DNA of 64,000 nt from Stratiolaelaps scimitus (Eukaryota; Arthropoda; Arachnida; Mesostigmata; Laelapidae). Made by a program: the position numbers and the translations under genes. A model generated the notes under the pieces. It was not told the origin of the DNA. It did not search any database and saw only the letters and a program-made list of their open reading frames with translations. Shown here in pieces: positions 38,989-50,100 of this stretch (its first letter is position 1; each line of letters opens with the position of its first letter). The stretch spans positions 17,845,001 to 17,909,000 of the forward strand of contig JABWDB010000005.1 of NCBI GenBank assembly GCA_019614645.1. The letters run 5' to 3'.

Positions 38989-39885
38989 ACAAGCGGCGTC
39001 TGTGTAAGAAGATAGCCTGAACCACCGTAATCACAACAGCTGTAATTCTTCCTCGCTCATTCGTCGGCGGATAGAGACATCCAGCTCGTCGACTCCTCAG
39101 ACCCACTTGGGTATCAAGTTCACTGTAAAAATGGGTTTATTCTCTTTTCTCATTTAATCGAAATGAATTCATCGCATTGTTACCTTCGAAGTCGACGAAC
39201 TCAGCCATGCCTCTGTCATCATATCCTCATCTACATTGGCCTTCCCAGGCCATACCTCCTCCCCCCCTATCTACATCTTCAACTTCATCTCCTCAACCTC
39301 AACCGCGAACGACAAACACGACGACGGACAGGAAAAAGCAATTAAATACAATCCATTATAGTATACAATCTCCCGTTTGGCATTGTACTGCTCTTCAATT
39401 TTCTTGCAAACACAACCAGCAGCACAACAATAACAGCAACAACAAGGAATCGGGTCAATAGTGTTTAGATTACCCAACGTGCTCTTGTTGTTGTTTCGAT
39501 TCGCTCTAGCGCTAAAGGCTGCCAAATAGCGCCGACGTAGGCACCGGCGGCGACGGTATTTGGATAATAAATACTCTCTATCAAATAGATAGGCCAGCGA
39601 GTGTGGCCCGCTCGAGTAATACACAACGTGGCACGCTGTGATGGTCCCTCGGCGACAGCGACAACAGTGGCAGCAGCAGCTGCAGCAGCGGACTCAGTAC
39701 TCGGGGTGGCAGTGTACACGTTTGTGGCGAAATGTTTCACAGTAGACGGGCGAACGCTGACTGGTTGCCTCTGCCGCCGCAGGAACCGCTCTGAGGGAGA
39801 AAAAAAATCTGAAGATTCAGCCTCATGCGGCTGTTTTTTGCCAGCCCACGCCCAGCAATGCTGCTATAGTATACACTACGCTTAG

Positions 39886-40086
39886 CTTTGCGCTACGCTC
39901 TGTGCGACGTGGAGGCCGAGGTCGCGCTCAGGTTCCAGCCGGCGTTTGTGCTCTCGTTGGCGGGCAAGCGCTTCTTGCGCACAAACCGCTACAAAGCGTT
40001 GCCCAGTAAACTGGCCGCTAGGGGTTCGAGAGATGCCTCGGACCGACGGACGTCGCCGCTGCCGGACGCTGCGATAGCTAGGAATG
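39886..40086 (+). CDS. Myo18: Myosin XVIII motor exon (upper 50K region, tentative)
   Basis: It enters in phase 1, consistent with the preceding donor, and reads LRYALCDVEAEVALRF, comparable to the AYLLGCSLEELSSAIF helix of MYO18A. A basic stretch (AGKRFLRTNRYKALPSK) and a Ser/Asp/Arg-rich loop follow. The donor GTAGGC at 40087 leaves phase 1. The frame runs on to a stop at 40137-40139 if it is not spliced. Exons for the roughly 80 residues between this and the previous exon were not identified; a candidate alanine-rich frame lies near 39640-39760. Confidence 0.42.
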
Positions 40087-40237
40087 GTAGGCATTGGTAC
40101 AACGACCCGTATGCAATTCTCAGACAGCTCTATTACTGAGGCATAGGCTGCAGAGAGGGACTCAGCATCAGCATTAGTTGTCGAAGCAGGGAGTGCTCGA
40201 AATGCATTTGAAACTGCAGTGTTCTGCCGTCTCTCAG

Positions 40238-40433
40238 CGCATACTTTTCACATTGCGTTAATGTCAACACGCAACAATCGCTTGTGCACAGCGCACGCTG
40301 GTGCATCAACCTTAGAGACGCTTGTAAACAAACTCTGTTCTGTGGCTACCGCAGCCGCCGATCTACCGACGATAAGGGATGCCGTGTCCGCAGAGCCCAG
40401 TCATCTGATTCGCTCTGATCGCTCGACACCGAT
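40238..40433 (+). CDS. Myo18: Myosin XVIII motor exon (tentative, lower half of upper 50K)
   Basis: A strong acceptor (GTTCTGCCGTCTCTCAG) and the incoming phase 1 select the frame HTFHIALMSTRNNRLC, then GASTLETLVNKLCSVATAAA. The latter resembles the SALECLEGMAAGLYSELF helix of MYO18A. The donor GTAATC at 40434, the same hexamer as the donor at 51667, leaves phase 2. The frame choice by homology and by phase agree, which raises confidence, but identity to known motors is low. Confidence 0.4.
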
Positions 40434-41324
40434 GTAATCAGAGAAAATGGCAGCAGTATCTTCTAATTGTACCGCGGCACATTGTTACGCCGGCTTCACG
40501 ACCTCGCTGATGATGGCAGGGGAAAGATCAGCTTGTTATGTGGCCGGACGTAAATTGCATTGTTTCGCGTAGAGTTGATGGACTGTGCGACACTCTGAGG
40601 TATCATGAGTTGATGAACTATTCGAGGAACAACGCACGTGCCACAGACGTTCTCTGTATGCGTATGGGAGGACCAATAATAAACGAGCTATATATTTATA
40701 CTGTAATTAGTTGACAATTTCTACCCATAAATTACTGACAAGGAAGTATATAATTGGCAATGAACTAACCAATTATTAGCCGCCTATAGGACCACAAAAC
40801 ATATTAGAACTACTCAACGAAGAAGTCAAATCTCGTTTGCGTCTGGGACGGGCTTGACGAAATCGAACTCTCTCAAAGACGCGTTCTTCTATGGGCATTT
40901 TCCTCATTATGACATAACTACCCCAGCACACGTTGGCGAGCTCGCTGGGAATTGTATTCTGCCGTCGGAAACGAGTTGATACCACGGTGCTGCCAATGGG
41001 CCAGTTTCGCTTATATCGTCTAGTTATCGTCATATGTATTATGATTCACTTACCTCTATAGTCGCGATGGTAAGGCAGACAATAATTGAGCTATATTGCG
41101 CAGCTGTGACATGCAACAGCAGCACAAGCCCTGTTCGACTGTTATCGATCGTCGAGTTACTCTCCTGCTGAACAAGCGGCTGACTCACGGGGTCCTCTAC
41201 TTTGACGACATTATTGCCTTTCTGCTCACGTCAGTCACGGCTACCATTTGAGACCCATTTTAGGCTCGCAGCGACGTTTTTACAGCTTTCTGATTCAGGC
41301 CGTTGTTTGCGTCATACTGCGTAG

Positions 41325-41438
41325 CTCTGGTCAGCGGCCTGTGAAGTTCTCGCAACTGACGACCCACTCGATTACCGAGTCGAGTCATCTAACCGCTGGG
41401 ATATCAGACCTGATTATGAATTTCTTCATTTCAAAGCG
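41325..41438 (+). CDS. Myo18: Candidate myosin XVIII motor exon (low support)
   Basis: After GCGTAG the frame reads LWSAACEVLATDDPLDYRVE, then RWDIRPDYEFLHFKA, to a GTGACA donor. It may correspond to the LLWLLEEEALVPG segment of MYO18A. Its phase does not join cleanly to its neighbours, and another frame of the same stretch is open, so limits and frame are uncertain. An open stretch at about 41120-41230 (DRRVTLLLNKRLTHGVLYF) may be the preceding motor exon. Confidence 0.25.
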
Positions 41439-41831
41439 GTGACACCGTCAGATAGTATCTGCTTACGCTGGAAAAAAGAGGTCCTCTAGCACAGAATCTT
41501 CAACATTCTCTGGCCTCAGGGCACGCCACAGTAACCAGCAGCAGCAGCCGCCGCCGGCGATCGACTGACAAGCTGACGTCACCGTGGTGTCCACACAAAG
41601 AGACACTGCTGTGACGCTACTTGTGAATCTACATATTGTATATGAATGAGTAGGAGGTGTCTATTTTTCTCACTAACCCGAGTCGCGCAGAGTTTGTTTC
41701 TGTATTCGACGGGGCTGATTTCATGTCTCGTAGAGGAAACACCGGATTGCGGTCTGCGCTCTCTAATAACTCGTCAGTGACGGGTCGTTGCTGACGAATG
41801 CTATTGGCCATCTCCAGTTGCACTCAAGCAG

Positions 41832-42009
41832 GCAGAGGCACAGCGATGCCTTGCACAGATCATGCCAACTTGGTGGACACTCGAAGGGGGCCGTTTGTTG
41901 TCAGTTTGTCAAATGTCGGCGTGACGGTATCCGTAGTGCAACCGGGAGACGAGGAATACAACGAGTATCTTTCAATGGCCGCCCTTCAATCCCCAGCTGA
42001 AATACTTCA
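41832..42009 (+). CDS. Myo18: Myosin XVIII motor exon (strands before loop 2)
   Basis: The frame reads PFVVSLSNVGVTVSVVQPG, then EEYNEYLSMAALQSPAEIL, leaving phase 2 at GTAAGC. It follows the layout of the myosin segment F-x-I-x-H-x-A-G-x-V-x-Y ... GWL ... LLQ, with weak residue conservation. The incoming phase is 1 if the acceptor is CAAGCAG. The junction to 42122 is in frame. Confidence 0.42.
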
Positions 42010-42121
42010 GTAAGCACCTGCTCTACGCTCGGTCAGCACGTACGATCACAATGGGTATAGCTCGTCATGGTGCATGGGGCGCATACGGCTTTGACGACTG
42101 ATTGTGGACGTCGAACGTCAG

Positions 42122-42206
42122 CGAGTATGAACTATGGAGGAGACGAGCGGGCAGAACAGCTGCTACCGCATTCATGGCATCACCATGTCATGATTCGCCT
42201 CAATGA
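42122..42206 (+). CDS. Myo18: Myosin XVIII motor fragment (tentative)
   Basis: Joined in phase 2 to the previous exon, it reads EYELWRRRAGRTAATAFMAS. RRRAG falls where MYO18A has FLGRAGSAT after the LLQ helix. The frame stops at 42204-42206 without a clear donor in the right phase before the next motor-like piece at 42226. Either a non-standard (GC) donor or a true disruption would explain this. Confidence 0.3.
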
Positions 42207-42225
42207 AGAGTCTGGCGCTCTATAG

Positions 42226-42308
42226 CTGGCCACTATGTTCGTTGAGACTCGCCAGAAACTCAGCCACCTCGGAGCCGGCGAACCGCTCTATCTCTTACCT
42301 CATAATAT
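42226..42308 (+). CDS. Myo18: Myosin XVIII motor fragment (HFVHCFLP-like, tentative)
   Basis: After CTCTATAG the frame reads LATMFVETRQKLSHLG, then PLYLLPHN, ending at a good GTACGT donor (42309). It resembles the ALIDTIKKSKLHFVHCFLP segment of MYO18A, though with few identical residues. Upstream phase does not match directly. Confidence 0.28.
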
Positions 42309-43199
42309 GTACGTATATATCTGAAAGCGGAAATCGACGGTAGGCTGCTACTGTAAATAAATATACGCACATCGGTTGCCCTACTCTGTCCCGCCAACAA
42401 AAGTGATCACTCACGAACATTGATACAATTCTAAGGTAAACACCGAAGGTGGTGGTTTATCTCAACCTTTATATGTAGCTCTACCTTCGGGCGCGTTACA
42501 TAAAGGTATGAATAGCAGAGAGGAGATGAGTCAGGTAGAGATAGAACTAGAGAGAGAGAGAGAGAGATTTATCGAGACACAATGAAGAAAAAAATCACAA
42601 TAATTCTGATTGTTGATGACTCGTCTTGGCTTGCCCAGGACAAGTCATCTTGCCCGCCCAATATCACAGTCTGGTTGGGCATTCGGCATACTTTGCTCTG
42701 ACTCGGCTTCCTCTTCCGTCTTGACAATGTAACACCGTTGAGCCTTACCAGAGAAGTCTTCACTTACCATAGGACTCAACCAGACAACAATGACCCGGAA
42801 TAATACTAACAAAGGTTAGCACTACCACGATTGGCTACGCTGTCCGTCGGCGTTAGTTCACGTTGCTAAAAAAAGTTACCGTTGTGTTCAGAAACTCCAT
42901 CCAGGAACGTTGTTCACTATATTTCCCCTTGTGCGTTCTCCACGACGAACGCTTCGTGTTCCGACACAACGAAAAGCTAACCCGATCAGTTTTCCCGGGG
43001 CTTGCCTGCTGTTCGAGTGATTCTCTCGGCACCGGAAAACCGTTCTGGCGACCCAGCTGCTCACAACTGGTTCTCTATGAGGTGGTAGAAGCAGCAGCAG
43101 CAGTAGCATACTGTCTAATAGTGGTATATAGGTTTGCCATATTGCCTTCTACTGCGGCGGCTGTTGCTGCGGCCAGAACTAACTGCCCTGTCTACACAG

Positions 43200-43318
43200 G
43201 CCTGCACTACGATGCGCTGGCTGCCCCTACCGATTCGTGCATACCGACAATTCTACCCGGTGGTGTTCTTCGACTTGCGCTCGCCGCCGCCGCCGCCGTT
43301 GGCTTTCCTGTCGGCCAC
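43200..43318 (+). CDS. Myo18: Myosin XVIII motor exon (converter region: YRQ-YP motif)
   Basis: The acceptor CTGCCCTGTCTACACAG opens a frame reading LPIRAYRQFYPVVFFDLRS, followed by five prolines. The AYRQFYP string matches MRMYRQGYP of MYO18A, the start of the converter, which is highly diagnostic. The 3' limit is uncertain: the frame meets TAG at about 43330, and a GTCGGC donor lies just before it. Lever-arm exons are not resolved between here and 44.7 kb; GLIWPLASPLLSI at about 44458 may be the remnant of the W-P motif after the IQ region. Confidence 0.4.
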
Positions 43319-44767
43319 GACAGCTGGCTAGCACACTGACAAATGGACATATATACACCGCGTACAGACGGATGGACGGACACAGGCAGACATATAGACA
43401 AGTCAGACCATATCCTGGCCAATCTGACGCAGCTAGGCCGGGCAACCGCCAACAGAGCAAGCAACGGCCAGGCTAACTGTCGGGTTGGCCGTCTGACCGA
43501 GAGAAACAGGCACAGTCTCGCCGGAAACATACAGGGCGTTTAAGAAGTTACCCAAACCCTATCGGTCAGCCAGCCAACGACGTTTGATGGTTTCAAAGGC
43601 AACCTTCCGTGATTGTTTGTTCTTTCGATTTTGCAGTAAACGCATACGTGTTTACATAGCAATGCATATTCTGAAACTAAAAAAGAAAGTCTAAAAACGG
43701 TAACGCTAAATAAAACATCGTAGGCTATGTACATGTGCATCCTGGCTTAAAATCCATCGGTGATTGATCATATTCATGAAATGTTGGTGCCTCCTCTTTT
43801 ATACGGGACGTTCTTTCCCGTGATTATCTCCCTTACCTTTTTCCCTACCACACATAGTACTATCTACATATGAATATGCAAAAAACAGATTGAGAAACAG
43901 AGGAGGTGACATGAGCAGCCGTCAAACTTCCGTTAGTAGAATAGAATAGGGCAATTTTCCGAACACCCTGTAGCAGTAGCAGCAGCGGCAGCAGCAACAG
44001 GAGAATCAGCAACGCCGGCGACGCCATCGCTGCAATCACTAATGCAGCTATTCGATGGCAGCTTCTCTGAACGGCCTCCACCGTCGGCGGTTCCATCATT
44101 AGCGGTGCCATTGCCACCGACCACTGTCGCCTCAGCACTTCTACACGTTCACGCTTGCACGATCCCCTCGAAGTCCAATTGACATAAGACACACACACAC
44201 ACACACAACACTTACCAATACAAAGGGAGAGAGAGAGAGCTTGTTCGTTCGTTCTTGATTCGATTCTCGGCTTCACTTTTCTTGGTCTTCATTTGCTTGT
44301 GGTGGTTGTGGCGTGCTTCATCCTAGCTACGACCCTTGTCACTCTCCCTTCCGCTGAAGAGCCTCCAGATGGCAAGGCTTTCTTATAGCCATAACATCTA
44401 TTGGGAAGCTGTTGTTATGGCTACTACCTATACTACTGGTTTGTCGTCCACAAGGGCCTGATCTGGCCGCTCGCCTCCCCTCTGCTGTCCATCCTCCATG
44501 AAGGGTACATCTTTATGTCAGCCTCCTTCTTCATCTTCTTCGGATTGTTGTGGTTGCATGGCTGTGTTGCCTGTCACTCGATATTGCTTACCACAACACA
44601 AGCGAGTCACCAACCGGCGAGTGCCGTCTGTCAGTCAAGCAGCCTAAGCTGGCGACTTTGACTTATTTGTTGTTGTCGTTGTTATTGTTGTCACTGCTAC
44701 CGGTCATGTCAATTTCCTGGTTTCCACCATTTATGCTGATCCGTCCTAATACTCGAACTGGCATCAG
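43319..44767 (+). other. Unresolved part of the myosin gene (lever arm expected here)
   Basis: Simple-sequence stretches (CAG/GCA runs at 43.98-44.0 kb, CA run at about 44190-44206, GA run at 44229-44238) and several short open frames occur. None could be assigned with confidence beyond the W-P motif near 44458. Confidence 0.3.
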
Positions 44768-44849
44768 AGTGTTCAAGGCTGAAGGGGCACATCGAAGAAC
44801 AATTGACCATCCTCGGACAACAACAACAACAACAGTTGATCATCATGCA
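44768..44849 (+). CDS. Myo18: Candidate coiled-coil exon of myosin XVIII with polyglutamine
   Basis: After a pyrimidine-rich tract and ATCAG the frame reads CSRLKGHIEEQLTILGQQQQ, then QLIIMQ, before GTGCGT. The heptad pattern and C-x-R-L start resemble CQRLTAELQDTKLHLEGQQ in MYO18A, just upstream of the segment at 47043. An alternative donor GTAATC at 44854 would give phase 0 and join directly to 47043. The GTGCGT donor gives phase 2, which does not match the 45989 exon. Confidence 0.42.
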
Positions 44850-45454
44850 GTGCGTAATCACACAGGTTGCGTCCGTCTCGATGTTTGTCAGCTATCGCTG
44901 CCCTCATGAGCAATCGCGTAGGACATACACCAATCTACAGATGCTTGTATGTTTGAATAAATATAAAGATACATGTATCTACAGATGTCAATCAATATTC
45001 AGCAATATATTATGCTGTCCAGATGTTTACTCCCATACGCATGTGTGCTAAGCGCATACAGACAAACAGTTTTCGGGCTAACTCTCAAATAAAGCATACG
45101 AAGACAGACAAAAAATTCTAGAAGTACCCGGAAAGGTAAGGAGTCGACATCGGGTCCACGCAGTGGTCTCGTCACTCGAACGCTTCTCGGGACAGAACAG
45201 ACAGCTTGCGCAGCCTGAGTTGGTGTTGTGTTCCCAAAATGAAATGTGGGTATAATCCCGGAAAAGGCTAAGTGGTAACAGCAAGAGCAGCAATAAGGAC
45301 GCAAACAATGACCTTTCCCCTGATCGAGTGAGGACGGTAGGACAATAGAAGTGCGCAAGAAAAGGTGACGACTACACCGGTCATCTGGCGGCCGAGGCGA
45401 TTATTATTATCAAAGGCAATAGGCACTACCGATTCGGCCGAAAACAAAAGCTCA

Positions 45455-45530
45455 TGGTCAGGCTAGCTCAGTCGGTCTGCTCCAGCAGTAATTCTGGCGG
45501 ATCGTTCAGTCGTGAACTCTGAACGATGAT
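45455..45530 (+). repeat. tRNA-like sequence in a myosin intron
   Basis: TAGCTCAGTCGG near 45466 is an exact match to the Pol III A-box consensus and reads like a tRNA D-arm. CCAG-loop-CTGG follows as a possible anticodon stem. A B box is not intact (GTTCAGTCGTGAAC), so this is a degenerate tRNA relative rather than an active tRNA gene. Confidence 0.3.
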
Positions 45531-45988
45531 ATTCAGTGTAGGCAACGACAGAAGAAAGGGCAGTTATTTGTCCTGGGGGAGGCGACAGCAATTCAATCCG
45601 TTTATGGCAGCATATACTTCATTGATTTAAAGAAAATGAAATTGGTTGGCATTGTTTGAGCCACTAATAGGAGCCGTGTAATTATCGACCAAAGTCACTA
45701 AAGTGAAGAAGTATCCGTTGGTGGTCAACGAACCGCTTTTTCCAGTTCAGCTAGGCAGTATATAAAGATCCTCTATTTTTACCTGAGAGAGCGTTATTTA
45801 AGACATGAACGATAATGTATACATATAAAAGTGAGCGATGAAAGTTTACTTATGGAGGCTTTTTACTTTCGCTTGCGGCTGAACGGGCCCCAGCGCTTCG
45901 TCTGTCAGACATCTCTTGGTACTCGTTACTGGCACGATCTGATAAATCCTAATCTTCTAGTCCCCTTGTTCTCATTATGATTTCACAG

Positions 45989-46215
45989 GCCGGCTGCTTC
46001 GGAGTCCGACACCGCGGCCGCTCTCGGTTCTCGATGGGGTCGACCCTCGCGAAACAGAGCTGAAAGACGCATTTACCGATACGGCCTCCTCTTCAGGGGT
46101 CAGCTGCTCGTTGAGTACACACTCGTTGGCTACGACGATCGCTCAGTCGCGTTCTGCGAGTCCCGAATCGCTCATCTCGTTGTCAGCTGCTCCTTCCAGA
46201 CATGGCTCGAAGAAG
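45989..46215 (+). CDS. Myo18: Ser/Thr-rich 75-residue exon inside the myosin coiled-coil region
   Basis: The acceptor ATTATGATTTCACAG is followed by a frame reading RLLRSPTPRPLSVLDGVD, then DAFTDTASSSGVSCS, ending RHGSKK at a GTACGC donor in phase 0, which joins in frame to 47043. It requires a phase-1 upstream exon that I did not find; a second frame is also open. SPTPRP and SRSASPES look like proline-directed phosphorylation sites. It could be a cassette exon or belong to an alternative 5' start of a tail-only transcript. Confidence 0.5.
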
Positions 46216-47042
46216 GTACGCACCTTGGCCTTGGTCTGTGGACTGGTACGGGGTGTCCTACTCTAATGAAACGCCCTGTTATGGCCTTATTCATTACACC
46301 ATAAGTCCTAGTTAACCAAAGGGAATGTATCATACCTTATAGGAGATTATCGAGAGCTACTTCTCTTATAATGCTTTAGGAAGGTGGGTCCAGCCCAGTC
46401 GTAAGAAGCATCATTAATAAACTCAATGTGATTTAGCTACTTTCGAGATCATTATGAATCGCTGCTGATCGTATCGACCATATATTAGCGGTCAGGTGGC
46501 CGGTGGTGATCCCCCCTATATGTGTCGATGCTCCGATAAACCGCCGTTGAGTTCAATCTATGCTATGTGCATGATCAATCAATATGCCGAATATGCCAAC
46601 AGCTACGTCACAGATGAGCATTGCTCACAAATCGAATTGGTAAAAAGTCACGTTAAGAATACACACATGTCAGAACAAATGATATAAATGTGTTATATAC
46701 GGGTGGTCAGCACACCTAGCTTGAAGCTAATTGTAGGTTGTCCAAAGGCCTTGCATTGGTAGAAAGTTTAGTTCCCCATCAACTTCAAAACAGACAAAGT
46801 ACAGATATTGGCAACAGAAAGGGTGGCGCAACGGTACGCTTACAGCAGGCAGAATCTAGCTGACGTAAATGCTAACATAGAAAAAAAGAAGAGTTTAATT
46901 AGACAAAACATAGGTTCATGGTCGAAGTATATAATAGTCTGCCTCAAAAGAAAAAAAAACAGCAGAAAAATTATAAACGAGTTGAAACAAGCCGTGAAAT
47001 TGATCGACTAATATTTGTTTTACTGTACATTTCAATGTATAG

Positions 47043-47122
47043 ATGGAACATTACGAGAGGGGCTCCTCGCAGAGCCAGATCGATCAGCAGAAGTTCGAGG
47101 CGCTCGAACGGAAGCAAAGCAG
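47043..47122 (+). CDS. Myo18: Myo18 tail exon (KQSR segment)
   Basis: This encodes MEHYERGSSQSQIDQQKFEA then LERKQSR, leaving phase 2 at GTAGGT. The acceptor is AATGTATAG. It begins with ATG but is read as internal because the homologous coil continues upstream in the family; it could also serve as a tail-only start. Confidence 0.8.
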
Positions 47123-50100
47123 GTAGGTGATCAAACGTTTAACGAAAACCCCACCGAATTATATCGTTTATGTTGCTATCGATCATCAAATTTAACACAT
47201 CTGTAATATATTTCCAGACTCGAATCCGACCTCAACGACGCTCACTATTCTCTCAGCCGTGAGAGGGCTCAAATGTTGCAGCTTCAAGAGGTGAGCTTCT
47301 CGGTTTTTCGTTCACGACCGACCCTCTCGTGATCACTGAGTAAAGTCCGATCTTCAGGATACGTAGCAAAGTGACAACCGGGAAAGGCGGGAAAACCGGG
47401 AAACCGGCGGGGAAACCAGGAAAGGCGGGAACTGTTCAAACATTTGGTGGTTCCTAAGATTCACCGCGAGTCTTTCTCATTCTTTGTTTCAGAGCATATA
47501 CTTTGATGAGCATATAATTAACATAAACGTTAGGACACAATGAGCAAAAATGGTTAATTGGACAATTAGTCATCTCCGAGAAGAGTAAACTTCTTCGAAA
47601 GTCTTCAAGTCTCCTTACACAATATTTTAACAATATTTTTATCTCTTAACCAATATCTTAGCTACACAGAAATAGCAGGCAAATAAGCGCTATTTATATA
47701 TATCTGGTCTGTTCGACGTTGTGGTTGAGACACTACGTCGGTCAGCCTTAGGGGGTCCAATTCCAGTTATCAGCTAGAGATAGTACAGATCTAACGTGCT
47801 GTTAACATTGACATCAATGCTAGGAACTTCACCAAATGCGCCAGGAACGGAATGACGCCCAGCAGCGCTTGGAAGCATCGATCGCGGACGCCGTTCGCAA
47901 AGAGAAACTCGCTCATCGTCTGCAGAGGGAATTGTCAGAGACTGGTGCACATGAGGACACCGCCGCAATCGAGGTTCGATGAGAAAGCGACATCTTTTAT
48001 TGATCTGTTTATGATCAGCTTAATGGGCCACATTTGATTGAATATTGCCTATTTAGTCGCTGACGTACACACACACACACAGCCGCGCCGACACACACAC
48101 ACAACTTGACAAAATGGATTTTATGTGCGAATAAATTATAACTTATCATCTTGTTTACATTTATATAACTTTAAATATACAATAATTACAGTTGATGAAG
48201 TTGATACATTTTTACTTCAATGTGCCATGTTTATATTTGACTTTGCGAGGTTAGGGCCGAAAAGTCGAAAATATATTCAGGCCCGCTTTGCTCCCATTAA
48301 ACTTGAACTCACATTCGGGCATTGACAGATCTCAATAGTGCATGCGAGCCAAATGAAAATCGGTTAAACCCAATGTCATTTGTACTACACATTATCTAAT
48401 GGGAATTTGATTGGGATTTGATGTTCACTTGGTGCACTTCACTTAGGTGGGCATTTTAAAACGGCACCAAACGCAGTTAGAAGAAGTGGTGAACAGTCAG
48501 AAGGAGGACGTCGAGGATTTGCAGTCCCAACTGCAGATGATACGTGAACAGAATAAACACTTAGAAGAGCAACTGCAGAAGCAGGCGGACAGATCGACGC
48601 AGGATATCGAGAATAAGGATCGAGAACTTGAGCAGGTAAAGAGAGTCTCTTCAGGGCTCATGATTTTGTTCTATCGGCCTGGATTTATTACTAGTGGATA
48701 TATATAGTTCCATAGACTACAGTAGCGACTAGGTGAATTAGCGAGGCGAACTTGGGGGAGGGGGGCGGGGATATAATCATTAAACTTTGTTCAGATATTA
48801 GGAGAAAGGTTAGAATCCGCTACGGGAGAGCGACGTCCAACCGATTTTTTAATGTAAATATTTTTCTCAGATATATCCAAAGGGGCAACGCAGTTTCTAG
48901 TTTGGGCACCCGCTTAAGTATTGGGGCCGTGGGGCCTCCTTGTTCGAGATATTCTATTAAGAATATTTAGAGGAAGGTGTTCTTAGATGTCTTTCACGTT
49001 CAGTGAGTACAATTGTCGCCAACTGTCATAACTGAATAAGAACAAAGATTTTTTAGATATATTATTACTAGAAAAAAAATTAACGAAGGTAAATGCAAAC
49101 ATTCATGCAGAATTCTCTCGCTTATCATTAAACGTACGTTTTTCATTCTGCATTTCAATGGTTGTCTCATCCTAATTAGTTGAGGACGGCAGCACATAAT
49201 GAGGTGGCTCACTACCAGAAACTTCTCAAGGAATGCCAAGAGCAGCGAAGAGAACTATTGCGCAAGAACTCGGAACTTCAGGACAACCGACAGGAACTCA
49301 TGGAAAAGGTCAGATTGTCGAAATGTAACGCCCGTCAGGTTGACAGTGGCCTGAATAAATCGATGAATGTATAAGAAATGAATGTTAAAGGTCTGCAAAC
49401 TGTAGCGAATCTGCAGAACAAACATTGGACAACATTAATCGAATTGTACTCTGGTTGATTGGCACAATCTAAGCATATTCACACAATAACACGAATATTC
49501 GCATATCGTACACTGAGCAAAACCGATGCATTCCTTTATGATCGGTATCAAGGAACGCCGCTATCCGTGCGCAATTTAATGCTAATCTCGCTTTGCAATT
49601 TTAATGTAATTGCTACTTTATAGGTTCACGAAGTGGGTGATCAGGCCGCGACTGAGAAACGGCTCAAGCGTTGTCTCTATCGGACGCTTGTGCTGCTGCG
49701 CGATGCCCGGGTAACCATCGAGCATATGCGGGCTACCCAGCCGACCCGGACGCAAATTAGCAAGTTCGTTCAATCGCCAGATGACAGATAACATTATAGA
49801 TAACTAGATATCGTGATGAGATACTGAGACGTTAAGGTGTTGTCCTTGTGAGCTAACTTATGTAAAATGATAGACTATATATCGAATCGTACACTATACG
49901 AAACTCGTCCAGATCCCGTTAAGGATGGCTGTTGATGATCGTCCGATGAGGTCTAGAACATTTACGTTGTCCTTTTCCATTTCAAACATCTTCTCGTATA
50001 TAGGCTGAGACAAAAGGCTGAGGAAGCGGACCAGCTGAAAGAGATTGCAGAGCGAGCTAAAGAATCCGCCGTGGCGCAGGGTGAACAACTCGAGCAGGCT

